This document shows positions 1-7,119 of a stretch of 15,545 nt of DNA, one piece after another. Under the pieces are notes generated by a model. That model was not told the origin of the DNA and did not search any database. It worked only from the letters and a program-made list of their open reading frames with translations. Position 1 is the stretch's first letter; every line of letters begins with the position of its first letter. Made by a program: the position numbers and the translations under genes. The DNA is from Collinsella sp. Lineage in GTDB: Bacteria; Actinomycetota; Coriobacteriia; Coriobacteriales; Coriobacteriaceae. The stretch spans positions 1 to 15,545 of the forward strand of contig DYAA01000020.1 of NCBI GenBank assembly GCA_019419405.1. Direction: 5' to 3'.

Positions 1-1064
1 ACTGCGACAAGTTCGGTCTGGCGTTTGTCGGTCCTTCGGCCGAGGTGATCGACAGCATGGGCGACAAGGACGCCGCACGCCGAACGGCCGCTGCTGCGGG
101 CGTGCCCATCGTGCCGGGCTGCGATTTGCTCAAAAGCCCCGAGGAAGCAACGGCCGAGGCCGAGCGCATCGGCTGCCCCGTGCTTATTAAGGCGCGCGCG
201 GGCGGCGGCGGTCGCGGTATTCGCAAGGTCGAGCGCGTGGAAGATGCGGCAAAGGCGTTCATCGAGGCGCGTGCCGAGGGTGAGGCCGTTTTTGGCGACG
301 GCGAGTGCTACATGGAGAAGTTCGTTGCGCCGGCGCATCACGTTGAGGTACAGATTATGGCCGATAAGCAGGGCCATGTGTTTTCGCTCGGCGAGCGCGA
401 GTGCTCGGTGCAGCGCCGCAACCAAAAGCTGATCGAGGAGAGCCCCGCGCCGTGCCTCGACGGACGCGATGATATTCGCGCGCGCATGCACAAGGCCGCG
501 CGCGACCTGGCTCGTGCCGTTGGCTATGAGGGCGCTGGCACCATCGAGTTTTTGTACTCAGATGACGGCAATTTCTACTTTATGGAAATGAACACGCGCT
601 TGCAGGTGGAGCATCCGGTTACGGAGTTTGTGACCGATACCGACCTGGTTAAGTGGCAGCTGCGCGTGGCTGCCGGCCAGCCTCTGCCCTTTGAGCAGGA
701 GGACGTACCGGTCCGCAACCACGCCATGGAGTGCCGCATCAATGCCGAAACGCCGGACTTTCTACCGTCATGTGGAACGGTCACCGCGTTGCGTGTGCCG
801 GGTGGTCCGCGCGTGCGCTGGGATTCCGCCATGTTTACCGGAGCGAAAGTTCCGCCGTACTACGACTCCATGCTCGGCAAGCTCATCGTGTGCGCGCCCA
901 CGCGTGACGGTGCCATTCGCAAGATGCGCTCGGCCCTGGGCGAGCTCGTGATTGAGGGCGTGAGCGAAAATAGCGAGCTTCAGCTCGACGTGCTGGCAAA
1001 CGACGAGTTTTTGTCGGGCATGTATCACACCGATCTGATGGGGCATCTCTATGCTGATGAATAG
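1..1064 (+). CDS. accC: Acetyl-CoA carboxylase biotin carboxylase subunit, 3' part
   Basis: This is the biotin carboxylase component of acetyl-CoA carboxylase, which carboxylates biotin on AccB using ATP and bicarbonate, the first step of fatty-acid synthesis in the cytoplasm. The reading frame is open from base 3 and reads CDKFGLAFVGPSAEVIDSMGDK, split here as CDKFGLAFVGPSAEV then IDSMGDK, so the real start lies upstream of the window; the GTG at 45 is internal. About 354 of a usual ~450 residues are present. Visible ATP-grasp features are the glycine-rich loop KARAGGGGRG (about 190-220), the ERECSVQRRNQK segment (about 395-430), and the catalytic EMNTRLQVEHPVTE stretch (about 585-630), followed by a complete C-terminal domain. 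The stop codon overlaps the start of accDA by 14 bases, implying translational coupling. An accB gene probably lies upstream, which cannot be seen. Confidence 0.96.
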   Translation, partial: CDKFGLAFVGPSAEVIDSMGDKDAARRTAAAAGVPIVPGCDLLKSPEEATAEAERIGCPVLIKARAGGGGRGIRKVERVEDAAKAFIEARAEGEAVFGDGECYMEKFVAPAHHVEVQIMADKQGHVFSLGERECSVQRRNQKLIEESPAPCLDGRDDIRARMHKAARDLARAVGYEGAGTIEFLYSDDGNFYFMEMNTRLQVEHPVTEFVTDTDLVKWQLRVAAGQPLPFEQEDVPVRNHAMECRINAETPDFLPSCGTVTALRVPGGPRVRWDSAMFTGAKVPPYYDSMLGKLIVCAPTRDGAIRKMRSALGELVIEGVSENSELQLDVLANDEFLSGMYHTDLMGHLYADE

Positions 1065-2775
1065 AAAAGCGAAGACGGTCAATGTCCTTGAGGGGCCGAT
1101 AACCGAGTCGTGCGCCGAGTTCCCCGCGCGCCACGTGTTTGTCAAATGCCCGGAGTGCCGCCGTGTGATCGATGAGGCGCGCCTGCACGACAACCTCGAG
1201 GTCTGCCCTCGTTGCGGCAAACACTTTCGCGTGAGCGGTCGCGCGCGCATGCGCATGACGGTCGACGCGGGTACCTTTGAGGAATGGGATGCCAATCTGG
1301 CGTCGAAGGACTTCCTCTCGTTTCCCGGTTATGCCGACAAGCTTAAGAGCGTGAGCGAGCGTTCGGGCGAGCGCGATGCCGTTGTGTGCGGCAGGGGCAA
1401 AATCTGCGGCTGCGATACCGCGCTCTTCTTTATGGATGCCAACTTTATGATGGGCTCAATGGGCTCCGTGGTGGGCGAGAAGATCTGTCGTGTCTTTGAG
1501 CGCGCGGCCGAGTTGGGGCTGCCGGTCGTTGGCTTTACCGTATCGGGCGGCGCCCGCATGCAGGAGGGCGTGACCTCGCTCATGCAGATGGCCAAGATTT
1601 CTGCGGCGGTTAGGCGCCACAGCGAGGCGGGCGGCCTGTATATCACGGTGCTCACCGATCCCACGACCGGAGGTGTAACCGCGAGCTTTGCCATGGAGGG
1701 CGACATTATCCTGGCCGAGCCCGATGCCCTGACGGCATTTGCCGGCCCGCGCGTGATCGAGCAGAACATGCACAAGCGTCTGCCCAAGGGATTTCAGCGT
1801 TCCGAGTTTTTGCTGGAGCACGGCTTTTGCGATGCCGTTGTTCCGCGTGGTGAGATTGCGCTCACGGTAGGCGAGCTGCTGGCGCTGCACGAAGGGCACG
1901 CGCCCGGCCTGGGGGCACCGCATGAGATCGTGCATACGGGTCGTCGCGACAAAAAGCTGGGACACTTGTTTAAGCGCTCGGCCGCACCAAAAAGCGCGCT
2001 CGAAATCGTCAAACAGACTCGCTCGGCGAACCGCGCCACGGCAGGCGAGATGATCTCGTTGGGTCTCGACGGATTCGTAGAGCTGCACGGCGACCGCTAC
2101 TTTGGCGACGATGCTGCCGTGGTGGGCGGCATCGGCTGGAAAGACGGGCGACCCGTGACGGTTATCGCCATCGAGCGCGGTACCACGACCAAAGAGCGCA
2201 TGCGTCGCAACTTTGGTATGGCACATCCCGAGGGCTACCGCAAGGCACGTCGCCTGATGCACCAAGCCGAGAAATTTGGTCGGCCGGTTCTGTGTCTGGT
2301 TGATACTTCGGGCGCGTTTTGCGGCATCGGTGCCGAGGAGCGCGGCCAGGGCGAGGCGATTGCCCAGAATCTCATGGAGATGAGCGGCCTTAAGACGCCG
2401 ATTGTCTCGGTGGTGACAGGCGAGGGCGGCTCTGGTGGCGCGCTGGCGCTGTCCGTGGCCGACCGCATCCTGATGCTCTCGAGCTCGGCCTATTCGGTCG
2501 TGAGCCCCGAGGCCTGTGCGTCGATCCTGTGGAAGGATACCGAGCGCGCGAATGAGGCCGCTGAGGCGCTTAAGCTCACGGCCCCCGATCTGTTGGCGCT
2601 CGGCATCATCGACGGCATTGTTGACGATAGGGGCCTGTCGCATGAGGAGATCGCCGGTGTCGTCATGTCCTCGGCATTTGATGCCTTCGATACGCTTGGG
2701 CAGCTCGACGACGCGACCCTCACAAACCTCCGCTACGAAAAGTACCGCGCAATCGGTCAGTACCGCACGATGTGA
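1051..2775 (+). CDS. accDA: Fused acetyl-CoA carboxylase carboxyltransferase (AccD-AccA, beta + alpha)
   Basis: This 574-residue protein joins both carboxyltransferase subunits, which transfer CO2 from carboxybiotin to acetyl-CoA. The N-terminal half is AccD: a zinc ribbon with C33, C36, C52 and C55, the SGGARMQEG segment at 165-173, and DPTTGGVTASFA from D203. The C-terminal half (from about 310) is AccA: ELHGDR around H346, DTSGAFCGIGAEERGQ at 418-433 (family usually DTPGAYPGIGAEERGQ), GEGGSGGAL at 457-465 and SPEACASILWK. In Escherichia coli these are two genes; here they read through in one frame without a stop. The start ATG at 1051 sits inside the end of accC; ATG 1057 is an alternative, and the Shine-Dalgarno (GATGGGG) is weak, consistent with coupling. 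The stop TGA at 2773-2775 lies inside the first copy of a hairpin repeat. Confidence 0.95.
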   Translation: MLMNRKAKTVNVLEGPITESCAEFPARHVFVKCPECRRVIDEARLHDNLEVCPRCGKHFRVSGRARMRMTVDAGTFEEWDANLASKDFLSFPGYADKLKSVSERSGERDAVVCGRGKICGCDTALFFMDANFMMGSMGSVVGEKICRVFERAAELGLPVVGFTVSGGARMQEGVTSLMQMAKISAAVRRHSEAGGLYITVLTDPTTGGVTASFAMEGDIILAEPDALTAFAGPRVIEQNMHKRLPKGFQRSEFLLEHGFCDAVVPRGEIALTVGELLALHEGHAPGLGAPHEIVHTGRRDKKLGHLFKRSAAPKSALEIVKQTRSANRATAGEMISLGLDGFVELHGDRYFGDDAAVVGGIGWKDGRPVTVIAIERGTTTKERMRRNFGMAHPEGYRKARRLMHQAEKFGRPVLCLVDTSGAFCGIGAEERGQGEAIAQNLMEMSGLKTPIVSVVTGEGGSGGALALSVADRILMLSSSAYSVVSPEACASILWKDTERANEAAEALKLTAPDLLALGIIDGIVDDRGLSHEEIAGVVMSSAFDAFDTLGQLDDATLTNLRYEKYRAIGQYRTM

Positions 2776-2800
2776 CAAAGGGACAGTCCGCATGTCACAT
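2770..2800. repeat. Hairpin repeat, copy 1
   Basis: ATGTGACA (2770-2777) pairs perfectly with TGTCACAT (2793-2800) around a 15-nt loop that contains GGGACAGTCC. It overlaps the stop codon of accDA. A closely related copy lies at 4036-4065 after the EIIC gene; the stem base pair that differs has changed on both sides (T-A to C-G), so the structure is kept. Probably a copy of an interspersed intergenic palindrome; function unknown. Confidence 0.75.
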
Positions 2801-2815
2801 TGGGAAAGGCGTTCC

Positions 2816-4030
2816 ATGTCACAAGTTTCTAACACCTCGTTTACAACGACGGTTTCATCAAACGCCATGGCCGTGGTGGACTATCTGTCCAAAAGCATGA
2901 TGTCGGCGTTGCCGTTTATTGTCTGCGCGGCGCTGTTCCGCACCGTTGCCGTCATTATGGGCGAAGGCATGCTTGGTCTATGGCCTGCCGATTCCGAAAT
3001 CTATCGCCTGTTTTACAGCTGGCTGTATAACGCTGGCTATTACTTTTTGCCCATCTATCTTGGTTGGGCCGCTGCCCGCCAGCTCGGTTGCTCGGAGCAG
3101 CTGGGCATGATGCTGGGCGGCGTATTGATTGTGCCCGATCTGCTTAAGCTCGTTGATGCCGCATCGACGACGGGGGCATCGATGACTTTCGTGTATGGTT
3201 TACTTCCCGCGCCGGTCAACGATTACACGACGACTGTTATTCCGGTTCTCATCTCGGTGCCCGTGCTATGGCAGGTGGAGCGTTTCTTTAAGCGCACTAT
3301 CCCTCAGGCTGTGGCGTTTTCTTTTGTACCGTTTGCAACCATGCTTGTCATGGTTCCGGTGTCGCTGTGTGTTACGGCGCCGGCAGGCAGCTATCTGGGC
3401 ATGCTGTTGGGACAGCTTATGTTTATGCTTGGCAATTCCGGTGGCATCGTGTCGCTGCTCACGCTCATGGGGCTTGCCGCGGGCTGGGAGTTTCTTAAGA
3501 TCGCGGGTGTCAGCAACGTTGTCCTATCGCTCGCCTATGCGCAGTTTATGAGTGTGGGAACGGATTCGTGCATCCTGATCGCCGCGACGATGGCAACGTT
3601 CGCCGTTTGGGGTATGCCCTTTGGCGCGTCGCTCCGCGTTGCGGATAAGGACGAGAAGGCGCTCATGCTGGGCTATTCAATCTCGGGTATTCTTGGCGGC
3701 GTAAGCGAGCCAGCGCTGTACGGCTGCGGCTTTAAATATGGCAGGGGTCTGACATGCATGGCCATTGGCGGCGCCGTCGGAGGCCTTGTTGCGGCCGTGG
3801 GCCACGTTACGGCCTATACCATCGGCATGACGAATGTCCTTATGGTCATTGGCTTTGCCACGGGCGGCATTTCGAACCTGCTGTGGTGCTGCGCTGCCGG
3901 TGGCACGGCATTTGCGGTGTCTGCGGCGCTGAGCTACTGCTTTGGCGTGGTGCCGGCGAAGGAGCAGGTGACGGGGGACGGAGCCGATTTGCCCGAAACC
4001 TCGAAGAGCGTGGCCGAGGCAAACGCATAA
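2816..4030 (+). CDS. PTS EIIC permease, glucose/beta-glucoside superfamily type, stand-alone
   Basis: A 404-residue, strongly hydrophobic polytopic membrane protein resembling the EIIC (sugar channel) domain of the BglF/glucose PTS superfamily, which imports a sugar while it is phosphorylated. The hallmark is GGVSEPALYGCGFKYGRG near 3695-3745, matching the GITEPAIYG motif of beta-glucoside EIICs; at least eight hydrophobic segments can be counted. Start ATG 2816 is chosen because AAAGG lies 6 nt upstream; ATG 2792 is in frame but falls inside a hairpin repeat, and the frame further upstream overlaps accDA. The C-terminus is a short hydrophilic tail with no EIIB or EIIA domain, and no neighbour supplies one. 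It must borrow phosphoryl donors encoded elsewhere, or act as a non-PTS permease or a regulator. Substrate unknown. Confidence 0.85.
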   Translation: MSQVSNTSFTTTVSSNAMAVVDYLSKSMMSALPFIVCAALFRTVAVIMGEGMLGLWPADSEIYRLFYSWLYNAGYYFLPIYLGWAAARQLGCSEQLGMMLGGVLIVPDLLKLVDAASTTGASMTFVYGLLPAPVNDYTTTVIPVLISVPVLWQVERFFKRTIPQAVAFSFVPFATMLVMVPVSLCVTAPAGSYLGMLLGQLMFMLGNSGGIVSLLTLMGLAAGWEFLKIAGVSNVVLSLAYAQFMSVGTDSCILIAATMATFAVWGMPFGASLRVADKDEKALMLGYSISGILGGVSEPALYGCGFKYGRGLTCMAIGGAVGGLVAAVGHVTAYTIGMTNVLMVIGFATGGISNLLWCCAAGGTAFAVSAALSYCFGVVPAKEQVTGDGADLPETSKSVAEANA

Positions 4031-4035
4031 ACCTG

Positions 4036-4065
4036 TGCGACAAAGGGACGGTCCCGCATGTCGCA
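4036..4065. repeat. Hairpin repeat, copy 2
   Basis: TGCGACA (4036-4042) pairs with TGTCGCA (4059-4065); the loop contains GGGACGGTCCC. It aligns with the repeat at 2770-2800 across more than 25 bases and carries a compensatory stem change. It lies just after the EIIC stop and just before a terminator. Confidence 0.75.
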
Positions 4066-4069
4066 TTCC

Positions 4070-4103
4070 AAGGCCGTGGCCCGTGTGGGTTGCGGCCTTT
4101 TTG
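4070..4103 (+). terminator. Rho-independent terminator after the EIIC gene
   Basis: AAGGCCG (4070-4076) pairs with CGGCCTT (4093-4099), with further GCCC/GGGT pairing inside, followed by a run of five T (4098-4102). It lies 40 nt after the EIIC stop and separates that gene from the cation exporter. Confidence 0.75.
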
Positions 4104-4175
4104 TATCTGGGGGACAAAGTAGCTACACTACAATCCGTTTGAGCAATAGATATATAGGTAGTACCGTGGGGGCGG

Positions 4176-5336
4176 ATGCAGATGGTCGAGTGGATTGTTC
4201 GTCGTGCGCAGGGCGACCGTGCACGCGTGGGAACGTTGACGGGCATGGTGTGTATTCTCGCCAATGTGGCACTATGCGCTGCGAAGGGTGCAATTGGCGT
4301 GCTGTCGGGATCGGTTTCAATCGTGGCGGACGCTATGAACAACCTGTCTGATGCCAGCTCGAACATCGTGAGCGTGCTTGGCTTTAAGCTGGCGGGCAAG
4401 CCGGCAGACCCCGAGCATCCTTACGGCCATGGCCGCTACGAGTATCTCTCGGGTCTGGTCGTGGCGGCGCTCGTGCTGCTGATCGGCCTTGAGCTTATCA
4501 AGTCCTCGGTTGAGCGCGTCATCCACCCCGAACCTGTCGAGTTCTCGCTTGCCCTGGTGGCAGTCCTTGCGCTTTCGATGGTCGTAAAGCTTTGGATGGC
4601 GGCCCTCAACCAATAACTCGGCGATCGCATTGAGTCCGAGACGCTGCATGCGACCGCGCAGGATTCCAAGAACGATGTTCTAGCCACGGGCGCCGTGTTG
4701 GCGTGCGCGATTGTTTCGCAGGTGACGCATATCAATCTAGATGCATGGGTCGGCCTTGCCGTTGGCGCCTATATTGGCTGGAGCGGCTTTGAACTCATCC
4801 AGGATACGGTGAGCCCGCTTTTGGGCCAGGCGCCCGATCCTAAGCTGGTCAAGCACATTCGAGACAAAATCATGAGCTACCCCGGCGTTTTGGGCGTTCA
4901 CGATTTGATGGTTCACGACTACGGCCCAGGCAGAAAGTTCGCAAGTGCCCACGCCGAGATGGCGGCTGAGGCCAGCCCGCTGGAAAGTCACGACACGCTC
5001 GACAACATTGAACAGGCATTTAGGAACGAAGACGGCATGATTGTCACGCTCCATTACGACCCCATCGTGACCGACGATCCAAAGGTGGCGAGCATGCGTC
5101 TGCGCATCAACGCTATGGCTCAAGAGATTGATAGCCGCCTCTCGATCCACGACCTACGCTGTGTTCCGGGCCCCACGCACACCAACGTGATCTTTGACTG
5201 CGTGCGTCCCTCGGATTTGGCGATGAGCGCCGAGGACCTGAAGCGCGCGCTGGCGAAACGGGTCGAATCGGAATATCCCAAGTCGGTCGCCAAGATCACG
5301 ATCGACGAAGACTACGTAGGCCATACCCACGAGTAG
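4176..5336 (+). pseudogene. CDF-family cation efflux gene interrupted by an in-frame TAA
   Basis: Together the two halves encode a full-length (about 385 residues) cation diffusion facilitator, an inner-membrane divalent-metal/proton antiporter. The frame is open from ATG 4176 (or ATG 4182, better spaced from the GGGGG) to a TAA at 4614-4616, then continues in the same frame from 4617 to the TAG at 5334-5336 with no base gained or lost. Homology runs straight through: KLWMAALNQ-stop-LGDRIESETLHATAQ. A lysine codon AAA to TAA would explain it. Metal-site residues are N55 and D59 in TM2 and D163 and D167 in TM5 (numbered from 4176), with HPYGHGRYEYLSG at the TM2-TM3 loop. This N/D-D/D pattern resembles manganese-type CDFs rather than zinc exporters with a histidine. 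The first half alone (146 residues) lacks TM5-TM6 and the cytoplasmic domain. Sequencing error is possible. Confidence 0.85.
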
Positions 5337-5375
5337 GGCTGTGCCAGCAAAGCAAGTTATATAGAAGGGGAGAGC

Positions 5376-6002
5376 ATGAAGCGTCTATATCTACTCCGCC
5401 ACGGTCAGACAGAATTCAACGTTAAAAAGCTCGTCCAGGGCCGCTGCGATTCTCCGTTGACCGATCTGGGCCGCAAGCAAGCGGGAATGGCAGCCGCATG
5501 GCTCAAAGCCCACGGCGTCGTCCCCGACAAAGTGGTCTCTTCGCCCTTAGGCCGAGCCATGGACACGGCTCAGCTCGTCGCATGCGAGCTCCTCGGCCCG
5601 GACACAGCAGTCGAGCCCTGCGAAGGCATCATCGAGCGCAGCTACGGCACCTTCGAAGAAGGCCCCCACGACGCCCTACCCACCGACGTCTGGGACCCCG
5701 GCGAGGACCTGATCCCATTTGGCGGAGAAGGAAGCCATGCCCTGCAGGAGCGCATGGTGGGCACCCTCACCAATCTCATGGGCGCCGAGGGCATCGAAAC
5801 CCTCCTAGCAGTAAGCCACGGCAGCGCCAGCCGCCAATTCATCAAGGCTGCAGCCCCAGAGGGCTTCGAGCTCCCAACAAAACTCCCCAACTGCGCCATT
5901 ATGATTTTCGATTTTGATGAGGCGGAGCCACAAGTAGAGGGCGAGCCAATGCAATGCAAGTTCACCCTCCAGCAAATAGTGGACCCCCAACAAAGTCATT
6001 AG
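5376..6002 (+). CDS. Histidine phosphatase family protein (phosphoglycerate-mutase-like)
   Basis: A 208-residue cytoplasmic member of the histidine phosphatase superfamily, in which a histidine is transiently phosphorylated. The N-terminal RHGQTEFN motif supplies R8 and H9; E87 in IIERSYGTFE fits the acid/base position; H148 in VSHGSASR is the second catalytic histidine. Length fits the GpmB/CobC-type branch (about 200 residues) rather than classical glycolytic GpmA (about 230-250). Substrate cannot be told from sequence. GGGGAGAG lies just upstream of ATG 5376, and the gene starts 39 nt after the broken CDF gene, so the two were probably one transcript. The 3' part uses noticeably different codons (CTA, ATA, CCA) from the rest of the window. 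Confidence 0.88.
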   Translation: MKRLYLLRHGQTEFNVKKLVQGRCDSPLTDLGRKQAGMAAAWLKAHGVVPDKVVSSPLGRAMDTAQLVACELLGPDTAVEPCEGIIERSYGTFEEGPHDALPTDVWDPGEDLIPFGGEGSHALQERMVGTLTNLMGAEGIETLLAVSHGSASRQFIKAAAPEGFELPTKLPNCAIMIFDFDEAEPQVEGEPMQCKFTLQQIVDPQQSH

Positions 6003-6040
6003 CCTGAGCGAGCAGAGTTAAGCAGACATCAACGTGTCGT

Positions 6041-6191
6041 CTCCCGAGCACGGCGGAGGGCCGGAGAAATATATTAAGGTCATCGCGAGTTCCGCACGCA
6101 AAGGAGAGCACTTAATGTGCTCTCCGTCTTGCGCAGGACTGTAGAGCAGGGACCTTAATATATTTCTCCGGCCCTCCGCCGTGCTCGGGAG
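6041..6191. repeat. 41-bp perfect inverted repeat with internal hairpin
   Basis: The arm at 6041-6081 is an exact reverse complement of 6151-6191 (41 of 41), with a 69-base spacer. Inside the spacer, GGAGAGCAC (6103-6111) and GTGCTCTCC (6117-6125) form a perfect 9-bp hairpin, extended by CGCAA/TTGCG (6097-6101/6129-6133), almost concentric with the outer arms. No open frame and no clear flanking duplication is seen. It lies between the phosphatase gene and the rplC promoter region, where rpsJ would normally be. It may be a palindromic mobile repeat (MITE-like) or a bidirectional transcription barrier. Confidence 0.9.
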
Positions 6192-6244
6192 CCATCCACG
6201 CACTTTACCTGCGTAAACAATGTGAGTGAAATATGAATCTCGAT

Positions 6245-6269
6245 GGATACGCCCGCAGCCGTGTATACT
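6245..6269 (+). promoter_or_regulatory. Putative rplC promoter / shared motif, copy 1
   Basis: The stretch reads GGATACGCCCG, then CAG, then CCGTGTATAC (6245-6268), and is 21/24 identical to 8110-8133 upstream of rplB. TATACT at 6264-6269 is a good -10 hexamer. No convincing -35 is seen at 16-18 nt, so the shared upstream GC block may be an activator site or a non-consensus -35 region. Transcription from here would give a leader of about 175 nt before rplC. Confidence 0.5.
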
Positions 6270-6380
6270 AAACAGCTGTGTGAAACCAGGGGAGTATTCT
6301 GGCTGGACAAAATGCCTGCTTAATAGGGTTGTCAGGTAGTCCGGGCGAAATACAAGGCTGGGGAGCACGTCGTGTAAGTA

Positions 6381-6432
6381 GTGGTCCTCTAGGGGCGTAC
6401 GCTCGGTGGTGTACGCATTGTCCCAAGACCAC
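6381..6432 (+). promoter_or_regulatory. Structured leader of rplC
   Basis: GTGGTC (6381-6386) pairs with GACCAC (6427-6432); inside, GGG (6392-6394) can pair with the CCC at 6422-6424 and GCGTAC (6395-6400) pairs with GTACGC (6411-6416). The structure ends about 20 nt before the rplC start. Ribosomal protein operons are commonly autoregulated by a product binding such leaders (in E. coli, L4 at the S10 leader); a similar role is inferred here, not shown. Confidence 0.45.
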
Positions 6433-6452
6433 GCGAGAGTTGGGATCATATC

Positions 6453-7073
6453 TTGATCAGCATGATTCTCGGCCGCAAGATTGGCATGACCCAGGTTTGG
6501 GACGAGGACGATAACGTCGTTCCCGTCACGGTCATCCAGGCTGGCCCCTGCGCTGTCTCGCAGGTTAAAACTCAGGCAACCGACGGCTATGACGCCGTCC
6601 AGATCGGTTTCGGCGACATCAAGGCCAAGAACGTGAACAAGCCCATGGCTGGTCACTTCGCCAAGGCTGGCGTCGAGCCTGTCCGCTTCCTTCGTGAGGT
6701 CCGCGTCGAGAACGGCGAGGAGCACAAGGTCGGCGAGGTCGTCACCGTCGCTGATTTCGCTGATGTCGAGAAGGTCGACGTCATCGGTACCTCCAAGGGT
6801 AAGGGCTTCCAGGGTCGCATCAAGCGCTGGGGTCAGCGCCGCGGTCCTATGACGCATGGTTCTCACTTCCAGCGTCACCCCGGTTCTATCGGTCAGTGCG
6901 CCTATCCTGCGCGCGTCCTCAAGGGCGTCAAGATGGCCGGTCACATGGGTAACGAGCGCGTTACCGTCAAGAACCTTTCCGTTGTCCGCATCGATGCCGA
7001 GCAGAACCTCATCTTGGTCAAGGGCGCTGTCCCGGGTGCCAAGAATGGTCTCGTCGCCATCCGTATGGCCTAA
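6453..7073 (+). CDS. rplC: 50S ribosomal protein L3
   Basis: L3 is an early-assembly large-subunit protein whose long loop reaches the peptidyl transferase centre. The 206-residue protein begins MISMILGRKIGMTQVW and carries the diagnostic segments GTSKGKGFQGRIKRWG, HFQRHPGSIG and KMAGHMGNERVTV. The first codon is TTG at 6453; ATG at 6462 would give MILGRKIGM. Neither has a strong Shine-Dalgarno (GGGA at 6442-6445 is 7 nt before TTG), so the start is uncertain by three residues and initiation could be regulated by the leader. It heads the visible ribosomal cluster; rpsJ, which normally precedes it, is absent. Confidence 0.96.
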   Translation: MISMILGRKIGMTQVWDEDDNVVPVTVIQAGPCAVSQVKTQATDGYDAVQIGFGDIKAKNVNKPMAGHFAKAGVEPVRFLREVRVENGEEHKVGEVVTVADFADVEKVDVIGTSKGKGFQGRIKRWGQRRGPMTHGSHFQRHPGSIGQCAYPARVLKGVKMAGHMGNERVTVKNLSVVRIDAEQNLILVKGAVPGAKNGLVAIRMA

Positions 7074-7119
7074 GGGCCCAGCCCATTTAGCCCAGCGTCA
7101 TACCAAGGAGAACACTTAA

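Noticed and set aside
1456..2868. 470-codon - strand frame opposite accDA
   Set aside because: High-GC antisense shadow with no family features; the + strand encodes the carboxyltransferase.
4614..4616. Recoding of the CDF stop as a non-standard amino acid
   Set aside because: The codon is TAA, not TGA or TAG used for selenocysteine or pyrrolysine, and no downstream recoding structure is apparent.
6041..6191. Invertible phase-variation switch
   Set aside because: The spacer holds no evident promoter and is itself nearly symmetrical, so inversion would change little; no recombinase gene is nearby.
6003..6452. A hidden or decayed rpsJ before rplC
   Set aside because: No frame in this stretch shows S10 motifs; the space is taken by the inverted repeat and leader.
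6018..6944. 308-codon - strand frame opposite rplC
   Set aside because: It is mostly the antisense shadow of rplC plus both arms of the 41-bp inverted repeat; the + strand gene is unambiguous.
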